Source of the DNA: JBEBXQ01 sp040391535
Lineage (GTDB): Bacteria > Bacteroidota > Bacteroidia > Cytophagales > Spirosomataceae
Assembly (NCBI GenBank): GCA_040391535.1
Contig: JBEBXQ010000193.1
Coordinates: 1 to 5,803, forward strand
Length of the DNA stretch: 5,803 bases
Direction: 5' to 3'
The notes beneath the pieces were generated by a model. The model did no database searches. It was not told where the DNA came from and worked only from the letters and a program-made list of their open reading frames with translations. Below, in pieces: positions 1-5,710 of this stretch (position 1 is its first letter; each line of letters starts with the position of its first letter). The position numbers and the translations under genes are program-made.

Positions 1-2
1 CG

Positions 3-122
3 CGCCCTATCCGTTACCTTCGTGAACAGCTTTTCATATCCCTCCCGGACAGAGTAGTTCCGGGTGCCTGGCTGCCTGGCCGGGAGTTTCTCCAGAAGAT
101 GGCAATCTGCGGATCGCTGTAG
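3..122 (+). CDS. Possible C-terminal fragment of an unidentified protein (left-truncated)
   Basis: Reading plus-strand frame 3 from the left edge gives 39 codons ending in TAG at 120-122. The peptide begins RPIRYLREQLF and ends LQKMAICGSL. It has balanced composition, with aliphatic and charged residues alternating as in real protein, and would be the tail of a gene running in the same direction as the 610-3081 gene. I do not recognise the family. The minus strand of the same stretch also has an open, protein-like frame from about 98 to the left edge (LLEKLPARQPGTRNYS and onward), but that frame has a stop upstream (TAA read leftward) and no ATG. I therefore prefer the plus-strand reading, without conviction. 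The base composition is visibly richer in GC than the following 450 bases, which supports coding on one of the two strands. Confidence 0.27.
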   Translation, partial: RPIRYLREQLFISLPDRVVPGAWLPGREFLQKMAICGSL

Positions 123-132
123 CTTGCAGGTT

Positions 133-150
133 TAATACTCATGAGCATTA
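133..150. repeat. 18-bp near-perfect dyad
   Basis: TAATACTCATGAGCATTA is a palindrome except for one mismatched pair (A137 against C146), centred on 141/142. It has no loop, so it suits a dimeric DNA-binding protein better than an RNA hairpin terminator. It lies just after the possible stop at 122 and far upstream of the ATG at 610, so its target gene is unclear. Chance occurrence in an AT-rich region cannot be excluded. Confidence 0.25.
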
Positions 151-272
151 CCCTTGTTACAGAATACCTGAAACGGGTACCTTTATATTATTCAATTACG
201 CTCTCTTAAACAACAAAATCTGATTCTCCGATAATATATCTGATACAGCTCAGAAGACTTGTATACCTGGTG

Positions 273-289
273 TCGATAAAACATATCGA
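273..289. repeat. Interrupted dyad TCGATA-N5-TATCGA
   Basis: Two 6-bp inverted arms (273-278 and 284-289) flank a 5-bp spacer (AAACA), and the C7 tract at 292-298 follows within three bases. The size and symmetry fit an operator for a dimeric regulator. It is about 320 bp upstream of the ATG at 610, and no promoter linking the two was identified. The function is inferred from symmetry alone. Confidence 0.25.
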
Positions 290-609
290 TTCCCCCCCTA
301 TTGTCAGAGAACACGAGGAAAAGGCGACGATCACACAGATCTTTTATACATTTCTTTTTTTACTCGTCAATGAATTGATACCGCCACATGCTACTAAGAA
401 GCTTGAATTATAAAAACAATGCTATATATACTTAAATCACTACTGAACAGACTATTAGAATCAGAATCAGTATAACAATATACGGTAAAGATACGAGGCC
501 TCCTTTCCTCAGGAACAGACGGTGTACAGATATGCAGATAGTACCATCCCCTGGAAAAGCGGTATAATACAATATACAATCCTAAACTTTATCTAATCTA
601 ATCCCTGAG

Positions 610-3081
610 ATGCAAATGCATAGTGATAAACATCTGATACCCCTGATGCTCAAAACCAAAATCTTTTCCATTCTTTCTGTTCTGCTGGTTTCATTTTTAC
701 CTGGAAACACGCTGGCTTCCGGCCTCACAGCCGACTTCTCCAAAGCTGTCATAGCAGACATATCCGGACAGACAGAAACGGAGGCCGCTGCCATACAAAT
801 GCTTATTGAGGAGGTAATGAACCGTACAGGCATACAATTGACCCGGCAACAGCACCAGGACGTACCTCAAATCATTATCGGAACAAGAAAGTCAATCGCA
901 GAACACAGTGAATATTCGAAAATAATCCCTGATCAGGGACAAACAGAAGCCGACGGGTATATGATCCGCTTGTCAGAAAATAAAAGAGGAACTCCGCAAC
1001 TGCTGATCATCGGCAACGACCCGCGTGGCATGCTGTTTGGAGTGGGGCATTTTTTACGCAAATCAATGTTGTACAAAGGGAAAATTCTGGTACCCTCATC
1101 GATTTCGGTGGATACCTCCCCGACCCTCCCGCTACGGGGCCATCAGTTAGGATACCGTCCGAAAGTAAACTCCTACGATGGTTTCACAGTCCGTATGTGG
1201 GAGCAATACATCCGCGATCTTGCGGTATTCGGAACCAATGCAGTGGAGCTCATGCCCCCGAACACAGATGACGATGCTGACAGCCCGATGTTCCCGCTTC
1301 CTCAGAAAGAGATGCTCGTTGAAATGAGCAGTCTATTAAAAAAATATGGACTGGACGTGTGGATGTGGTATCCATTGATGCACGGTGACTACAGCAAAGA
1401 TGATGTCGTTAAGAAATCGCTTCAGGAAAACGATTCGATCTTCAGGAGCATGCCCAGAATAGATGCTGTTTTTGTACCAGGGGGCGATCCGGGCAAGCAG
1501 GACCCGGATGTTTTCTTTAAACATATAGAGCGAAAAATAAAAGTGCTGCATAAATACCACCCAAAAGCAGAAATATGGATGTCCCCTCAGGGATACAGTG
1601 CCGAATGGATGGACAGGTTTATCCGGATCATCAATAAAAAGCCCATAGGAATATCTGGAATTGTTCACGGCCCCTGGACGCGGATGGACGTAGATTCGCT
1701 TCGTAAAATAATCCCGGCGGAATATCCCATCAGAAGATATCCCGATATCACCCATACTATTGATGCGCAATATTATGTACCCGATTGGGATTTTGCCTAT
1801 ACCGTTACAGAAAACAGGGAGAGTATTAATCCGAGACCATCCGATCAGCAATTGATATTCAAGGCGCCGGATCCTTCCGGCTACAAGGGCTTTATCACTT
1901 ATTCGGAAGGAGTTAACGACGATGTAAACAAGATGGTCTGGAGCGGGCTGGGCTGGAATCCTGAAACACCTGTTATCGAAATACTCCGCGATTACAGCCG
2001 CTACTTTATCGGTCCTGAATACGCTGATAACTTCGCACAGGCATTGTTAAGTCTTGAAAAAAACTGGCGCGGCGCATTGATCAGCAATCAGGGTGTCCAT
2101 ACTCATCATGCAGTTTTTCAGTCGATGGAAAGGGAGGCTGCTCCGGAAGTAAAACTCAACTGGAGATTTCAAATGGCGCTTTACCGCTCTTACTACGATG
2201 CCTATACCCGTAGCCGTCTTATCTACGAACGTCACCTCGAAGACCTGGCTCTGAGTACGCTTCGCAGCGCATATGAGACCGGCACCGTACAAGCGATCAC
2301 AAAAGCCAGGAGTATACTCGCAAGAGCTACCGGCGAAAGAGTTGCACCGGAATGGCGTCAGCGGGTTTTTGAACTGGCAGAGGCATTGTTCCAAAGTATC
2401 AGAATGCAACTCAGCGTATCGAAATATAATGCAATAGCCACCATAAGAGGGGCGAACCTTGACCTGATCGACTCTCCGCTCAATAACCGGTTCTGGCTGG
2501 AAACGGAATTTGACAGGATCACTGCACTGGGAGATGAGGAGCAGCGAATTCAGGAACTGAATCGCGTTTTAAATTGGGAAAATCCCGGCCCCGGCGGCTT
2601 TTACGACGATCTCGGGGACCCAGCTAATCAGCCCCATATTGTAATTGATCACGACTATGCGAAAGACCCCAACGCTTTCCATGCTGCGTTTATAGGGCTG
2701 CCAGGAGGGTATAGCCTTGAAATGGACAGAATCCGAAACTGGCGTACATCCTGGAAAACGTACATGCAGACCATCTACGGTGTTCCTTTGGAATTACGGT
2801 ACGAGAACCTTGATCCCGAAGCCCAGTATCAGGTAAAAGTTACCTACATCGAAGACATAGAGATCAGGCTGACCGCCAATGAAGACATCACTGTCCACGA
2901 CTACCTTATGCCGGAGTTTGATCCCAGACCTGTCGTCTTTGATATCCCTGCAAAAGCCACGCAAGGCGGTAAGCTTTCATTGAAATGGTTTATTGACCCA
3001 AACGGAGATGGCCCCGGCAGAGGCTGCTCGGTAGCGGAAGTATGGCTCATCAAAAAAAAGGATACTTCTTCTCTCAAATAA
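610..3081 (+). CDS. Secreted glycoside-hydrolase-like protein, GH20/GH67-type N-domain plus (beta/alpha)8 barrel, specificity unknown
   Basis: This 823-residue protein probably acts on glycans in the periplasm or outside the cell; the substrate is not identifiable. Residues 13-36 form a signal peptide (MLKTKIFSILS, hydrophobic core, cleavage near TLA/SG), with no lipobox Cys. The ATG at 646 (Met13) is as good a start as 610, because it gives a standard signal peptide length; neither has a Shine-Dalgarno site. Residues 40-170 resemble the alpha/beta domain that precedes GH20 and GH67 barrels, including IIIGT and the NDPRGMLFGVGHFLRK stretch. The barrel runs from about R176 (RGHQLGYRP) to 441. 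I assign strands at NAVELMPPN (210-218), LDVWMWYP (248-255), FVPGGDPG (288-295), IWMSPQG (322-328), GIVHGPWTR (350-358), ITHTIDAQYY (380-389) and ITYSEGVNDD (429-438). Candidate catalytic residues are D293 and E433; this is inference. Residues 460-650 are helical. Residues 658-823 look like a beta-sandwich, opening with NPGPGGFYDDLGDP and containing DPNGDGPGRG (796-805), a possible metal-binding loop. The gene stands alone, with no SusC/SusD neighbour. Confidence 0.8.
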   Translation: MQMHSDKHLIPLMLKTKIFSILSVLLVSFLPGNTLASGLTADFSKAVIADISGQTETEAAAIQMLIEEVMNRTGIQLTRQQHQDVPQIIIGTRKSIAEHSEYSKIIPDQGQTEADGYMIRLSENKRGTPQLLIIGNDPRGMLFGVGHFLRKSMLYKGKILVPSSISVDTSPTLPLRGHQLGYRPKVNSYDGFTVRMWEQYIRDLAVFGTNAVELMPPNTDDDADSPMFPLPQKEMLVEMSSLLKKYGLDVWMWYPLMHGDYSKDDVVKKSLQENDSIFRSMPRIDAVFVPGGDPGKQDPDVFFKHIERKIKVLHKYHPKAEIWMSPQGYSAEWMDRFIRIINKKPIGISGIVHGPWTRMDVDSLRKIIPAEYPIRRYPDITHTIDAQYYVPDWDFAYTVTENRESINPRPSDQQLIFKAPDPSGYKGFITYSEGVNDDVNKMVWSGLGWNPETPVIEILRDYSRYFIGPEYADNFAQALLSLEKNWRGALISNQGVHTHHAVFQSMEREAAPEVKLNWRFQMALYRSYYDAYTRSRLIYERHLEDLALSTLRSAYETGTVQAITKARSILARATGERVAPEWRQRVFELAEALFQSIRMQLSVSKYNAIATIRGANLDLIDSPLNNRFWLETEFDRITALGDEEQRIQELNRVLNWENPGPGGFYDDLGDPANQPHIVIDHDYAKDPNAFHAAFIGLPGGYSLEMDRIRNWRTSWKTYMQTIYGVPLELRYENLDPEAQYQVKVTYIEDIEIRLTANEDITVHDYLMPEFDPRPVVFDIPAKATQGGKLSLKWFIDPNGDGPGRGCSVAEVWLIKKKDTSSLK

Positions 3082-3115
3082 CGTCAGTTCAGGATAAGTT
3101 CACCATCTGAAAATT

Positions 3116-3146
3116 ACGGATATTAGTGTTGCTATCCGTTCCGGAT
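3116..3146 (+). other. Two mutually exclusive hairpins in the 3' untranslated region
   Basis: ACGGATA (3116-3122) pairs perfectly with TATCCGT (3133-3139) across a 10-base loop. The right arm can instead form ATCCG (3134-3138) with CGGAT (3142-3146) across a three-base loop. No T run follows, so this is not a terminator by itself. It starts 35 bases after the stop codon at 3081 and ends 45 bases before the terminator at 3191. It may protect the 3' end of the transcript or be coincidental. Confidence 0.3.
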
Positions 3147-3190
3147 CACCCACAAGATGTTTTCAGAATCTGTTCGGTTCCCACTACACC

Positions 3191-3225
3191 GAAAGCCACT
3201 CTAACGGGTGGCTTTCTTCTTTTTT
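3191..3225 (+). terminator. Rho-independent terminator downstream of the glycosidase-like gene
   Basis: GAAAGCCAC (3191-3199) pairs perfectly over 9 bp with GTGGCTTTC (3208-3216), with an 8-base loop TCTAACGG. The stem is followed by TTCTTTTTT (3217-3225). Stem, tight loop and T run in this order are the classic intrinsic terminator arrangement for the plus strand. It lies 110 bases after the stop at 3081 and about 105 bases before the ATG at 3330, so the two plus-strand genes are probably separate transcription units. Confidence 0.87.
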
Positions 3226-3302
3226 ACCTCTTTACCCTCTTTAATCCCCCGGTGTGCGGCTGAATTATTTCACATCGGTATGCAACATTTCTTTTAATAT
3301 CC

Positions 3303-3310
3303 TGTCTTTG
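3303..3310 (+). promoter_or_regulatory. Possible Bacteroidota -7 promoter element for the DUF4097 gene
   Basis: TGTCTTTG differs at one base from the TAnnTTTG consensus of the Bacteroidota primary sigma factor. It ends 19 bases before the ATG at 3330, which would give a short leader. No good TTG-type -33 element stands at the expected distance upstream, so the assignment is weak. The presence of a terminator at 3191-3225 makes a promoter somewhere between 3226 and 3329 likely. Confidence 0.28.
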
Positions 3311-3329
3311 TTGTAAAAATTAAAGAAAT

Positions 3330-4298
3330 ATGAAAAATATACTTTTCCTATGCGCCACGCTTTGGGCGGGGACACTACTGGCTCAGGATAAGGACACTCC
3401 TTATCAGACCAAAACCTTACATAACGAACAGATCCGCGCAGTGGATCTTCAGACTTCAGGCGGTAGCCTGACCGTGGAAGGAGTTAATGATGCGGAAGCA
3501 CGCCTGGAGGTATTTGTCAGGCCGAACAACGGAAACAATAAGCTCAGCAAACAGGAAATTGACGAACTGCTGAAAGAATCGCATGATCTTGAAATCACGG
3601 TCAGTAACGGACAATTAAAAGCCGTTTCGAAAACAAAAAAGAATGTCCGGAACAGCAAAATCTCGGTTTCGTTCAAAGCCTATGTCCCTAAGGCCGCTGC
3701 GGCCAGCCTCAATACCAGCGGAGGAAGCCTCTCGGTCAATGGCATAGCAGGCAAGGTTAACGGTACCACTTCGGGTGGCAGTATCAGGATCAGCAACCTG
3801 AACAATGATATTGATCTGAAAACAAGCGGAGGCAGTATAACCGCCAGTAACACCACCGGAAGTGTGAATCTGATGACCTCCGGCGGCTCTATAAAACTGA
3901 ATAACCTCAAAGGTTCCATACGGGCCCATACCAGTGGCGGAAGTATCAAAGGAGAAGAAATTAAAGGCGAACTGATCGCCAAAACCTCTGGCGGAAGCAT
4001 CAGTATAGACCGGATGTCGGGCAGCGTAGAACTGGCTACCAGCGCGGGCAGCACCCACTTACAAATGCTGGAAATCGATAAATATGTAAAAGTGGATGTA
4101 TCAGCCGGAAGCGTTGACCTTCAGCTGCCTCTCAACAAAGGCCTTGATCTGAACCTGGCGGCTAACAGAATCAGTGTGCCGCTGAACAATTTTTCAGGTG
4201 TCAATGAAAAAGATAAAATCGTAGGGAAAATCAATGGCGGTGGTGCATCCGTAAGGGTTTCGGCCAGCGCAGGAAACCTGAAAATCAGTGATTTGTAA
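3330..4298 (+). CDS. Secreted DUF4097-family repeat protein (adhesin-like, function unknown)
   Basis: The 322-residue product opens with a clear signal peptide (MKNILFLCATLWAGTLLAQ, cleavage after LLA), so it is exported. The mature protein has an isolated TSGGS motif at T42, then a non-repeat segment (about 60-125) rich in Lys, Asn and Glu. Next come seven consecutive repeats starting at T129, T147, T165, T183, T201, T219 and T237, each exactly 18 residues and beginning TSGGS(I/L), or TSAGS in the last. Degenerate copies follow (VSAGS at 257, SAGN near the C-terminus). This pattern fits the DUF4097 putative-adhesin domain, in which each repeat is thought to form one turn of a beta-solenoid. 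The family name is an annotation, not a proven adhesin role. No catalytic motif, transmembrane segment or sorting domain is visible, so it may stay periplasmic or be surface-attached through a partner. The start is supported by the signal peptide and an A-rich leader (AAAGAAAT). It sits between two terminators, so it is probably monocistronic. Confidence 0.85.
   Translation: MKNILFLCATLWAGTLLAQDKDTPYQTKTLHNEQIRAVDLQTSGGSLTVEGVNDAEARLEVFVRPNNGNNKLSKQEIDELLKESHDLEITVSNGQLKAVSKTKKNVRNSKISVSFKAYVPKAAAASLNTSGGSLSVNGIAGKVNGTTSGGSIRISNLNNDIDLKTSGGSITASNTTGSVNLMTSGGSIKLNNLKGSIRAHTSGGSIKGEEIKGELIAKTSGGSISIDRMSGSVELATSAGSTHLQMLEIDKYVKVDVSAGSVDLQLPLNKGLDLNLAANRISVPLNNFSGVNEKDKIVGKINGGGASVRVSASAGNLKISDL
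3714..4091 (+). repeat. Seven tandem 54-bp units encoding 18-residue TSGGS repeats
   Basis: The Thr codon that opens each TSGGS motif falls at 3714, 3768, 3822, 3876, 3930, 3984 and 4038, an exact 54-base spacing. The DNA of the units has diverged: TSGGS is written with different Ser, Thr and Gly codons (ACC AGC GGA GGA AGC against ACT TCG GGT GGC AGT). The protein repeat is therefore old and kept by selection on structure, and it is not a recent slippage-prone microsatellite. Confidence 0.9.
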
Positions 4299-4312
4299 TA
4301 CAATCATTTTCT

Positions 4313-4350
4313 CTTTCCGATCCTGAAACGTTGGTCTCAGGATCGGAAAG
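4313..4350. terminator. Hairpin terminator between convergent genes
   Basis: CTTTCCGATCCTGA (4313-4326) pairs perfectly over 14 bp with TCAGGATCGGAAAG (4337-4350) around a 10-base loop. It lies in the 61-base gap between the stop of the plus-strand DUF4097 gene (4298) and the stop of the minus-strand TolC-family gene (4360-4362). It could serve both convergent genes. Neither side has a strong T run: the plus side reads ATGATCATTTTA. Termination may therefore need extra factors, or the structure may mainly stabilise 3' ends. Confidence 0.65.
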
Positions 4351-4359
4351 ATGATCATT

Positions 4360-5670
4360 TTACATTTCCTTCCCCTGGTAAAAGTCAATAATTTTATTTC
4401 GTAAGATCAGTTCATAGCGTGCTATGATCTTTTGCATATTGGCCCTGTCGTAGTTGTTCTTGACTGTCAGGTATTCCACAGAATTGATAGCCCCGGCAGC
4501 ATATTTCACCTCCGCGATCCGGTATGACTCCTGATAGGCGTCCGTTTGCTCACTGTAAAAACCGTATTTTTCCAGAGTCGACTTCTGATTAATCAATGCC
4601 TGATGAGTCATTTGCTGCAGCTGATTCCGGCTGCTTTCTGCCCTTACTTCTGCATTCAACAGCTGGATTTTCGCTTTTGAAACCTGATGCCGGGTATTAA
4701 AATAGCTGGTTACAGGGATATTCAGTGACAGAAAAACGGCTTTACCCAGATTGTTCTTCGACTGATCAAGAAAGGGTAATTCGGCATTACTGGAATAATT
4801 ACTGCTCAATCCGGCGCCGATGGACAAAGTCGGAAAAAACAAAGATTTGTTTGTTTTGATACCCCACACAGCACTTTCTTTCCATAAGTCAGCCGATTTG
4901 ATCATCCCCAGATTTTCACTTGCCGTAGTAAACAGGTTTTCAGCAGTGGTTTCTTGTGCTATTTCAATGACTGCCGTATCCACCGGTGCTATATGCATCT
5001 CTTTATCATAGGGCACATTCATCAGTTCACACAAACTAATGAGGGCGTTCTGGTAAGAATTTTCCGCATCTGTCAGCAACATTCGGTCATTGGCCAGCTG
5101 GCCCAGCAAATCATAATAGCTGTCTGGCGTAATAGCTCCCTGCTGGTGCAGGGTCTCAATCCTTTCCAGCTGTTCCTTTGTCAGCTGCTGTTGGTTTAGG
5201 GCTTGTTTTTGCAGATCAGCGGCCGTCAGCGCCTGTGTATATACCAGCAAAACATCCAGCATTACCTGATCCTTTACCGACTGCTCGTCCCAGCGGCTGG
5301 CTTCATACGATACAGTCTGCTGCCTGATATTCCGGAGTTTTCCTAATCCCTCAAACAAAGTAACCGACGCACTCAATCCCTGATTTCCATAAGAATATTG
5401 CTGCTGAATATAGAGATTGGTTGCCGGATCAATCCCCCTTCCCCGGTTAAGACCGTGCTGAAGATTAATGGAAGAACCAGGGATCAGCGCTGTATAAGAT
5501 TGTTTCTGGTTAATCAGCGCCATTGTGGTATTGTTGGTACTGTTCCGCACCCGTTCATTGTTCAACAGCGCCTTTTCAATACAGTTCTGCAATGTATAAA
5601 CGGTTTGTGCATGTGTAGTCACCGGCCAGAGCCAGGACAAAAGCAGCCACCAGGAAATGAAAGTTTTCAT
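4360..5670 (-). CDS. TolC-family outer membrane efflux protein
   Basis: The 436-residue product is the outer membrane channel of a tripartite exporter. It would trimerise into a beta-barrel with a long periplasmic alpha-helical tunnel and connect to an inner-membrane pump through an adaptor. It begins with a signal peptide (MKTFISWWLLLSWLWPVTTHAQ, cleavage after THA). The mature start YTLQNCIEKALLNN is the usual first helix of the OEP family (Pfam PF02321). GRGIDPATN (77-85) matches a signature frequent in Bacteroidota members. Two OEP-type halves are visible: about 23-215, with an amphipathic coiled-coil stretch around LNQQQLTKEQLERIETL, and about 240-430, with LSLNIPVTSYFNTR and a long helix ending in the VKYAAGAINSVEYLTVKNNYD motif. 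Length is normal for the family. The start codon lies 40 bp downstream of the stop of the ABC ATPase gene, with an A/T-rich spacer and no Shine-Dalgarno site, which suggests a shared operon. Substrate (drug, lipid or peptide) cannot be told from sequence. Confidence 0.92.
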   Translation of the reverse strand: MKTFISWWLLLSWLWPVTTHAQTVYTLQNCIEKALLNNERVRNSTNNTTMALINQKQSYTALIPGSSINLQHGLNRGRGIDPATNLYIQQQYSYGNQGLSASVTLFEGLGKLRNIRQQTVSYEASRWDEQSVKDQVMLDVLLVYTQALTAADLQKQALNQQQLTKEQLERIETLHQQGAITPDSYYDLLGQLANDRMLLTDAENSYQNALISLCELMNVPYDKEMHIAPVDTAVIEIAQETTAENLFTTASENLGMIKSADLWKESAVWGIKTNKSLFFPTLSIGAGLSSNYSSNAELPFLDQSKNNLGKAVFLSLNIPVTSYFNTRHQVSKAKIQLLNAEVRAESSRNQLQQMTHQALINQKSTLEKYGFYSEQTDAYQESYRIAEVKYAAGAINSVEYLTVKNNYDRANMQKIIARYELILRNKIIDFYQGKEM

Positions 5671-5710
5671 TACCGATAAAATTAAAAATGATGATTTGTT
5701 AAGCTAACGA

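Larger units (their letters stand above)
123..609. other. AT-rich intergenic region, no credible gene
   Basis: No frame in this 487-base stretch gives a convincing protein. The only sizeable open frame is on the minus strand from 579 to 394 (61 codons); it has unusual composition, rich in Tyr, Ser and Arg, and no family signature. The region is AT-rich, especially from 170 to 480, and would hold the 5' control region of the gene at 610. Visible items are two dyads (133-150 and 273-289), a run of seven C (292-298), a run of seven T (355-361), and short palindromes at 495-502 (GAGGCCTC) and 505-515 (TTCCTCAGGAA). A TATAAT string lies at 563-568, but no -35 box is correctly spaced, and the Bacteroidota -7 motif TAnnTTTG was not found near 610. 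No terminator with a stem and T run is evident for the possible gene ending at 122. Confidence 0.6.

Noticed and set aside
495..515. Adjacent short palindromes GAGGCCTC and TTCCTCAGGAA
   Set aside because: Each is short and common by chance; they do not combine into one symmetrical site.
563..568. TATAAT box upstream of the ATG at 610
   Set aside because: No properly spaced -35 element, and Bacteroidota primary promoters use TAnnTTTG instead; the AT-rich context makes a chance match likely.
394..579. 61-codon minus-strand open frame
   Set aside because: Tyr/Ser/Arg-rich composition without a domain, signal or ribosome site, inside an AT-rich non-coding stretch; it probably arises by chance.
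1336..1851. 171-codon minus-strand open frame inside the glycosidase-like gene
   Set aside because: It lies wholly within a longer gene with a clear domain layout and has no recognisable protein features.
3171..3190. tRNA 3'-end-like text (TTCGGTTCCCACTACACCG) just before the terminator, suggesting a tRNA or an integration scar
   Set aside because: The bases flanking TTCGGTT do not form a T-stem, and no anticodon or D arm can be folded upstream, so there is no tRNA; no integrase or matching second copy is in view.
3615..4058. Long minus-strand open frames opposite the DUF4097 gene with repeated proline-rich motifs
   Set aside because: They mirror the 54-bp repeats on the other strand; the periodicity and signal peptide support the plus-strand reading.
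4954..5199. Plus-strand open frames opposite the TolC-family gene
   Set aside because: The minus-strand protein is an unmistakable outer membrane factor; these are antisense shadows.
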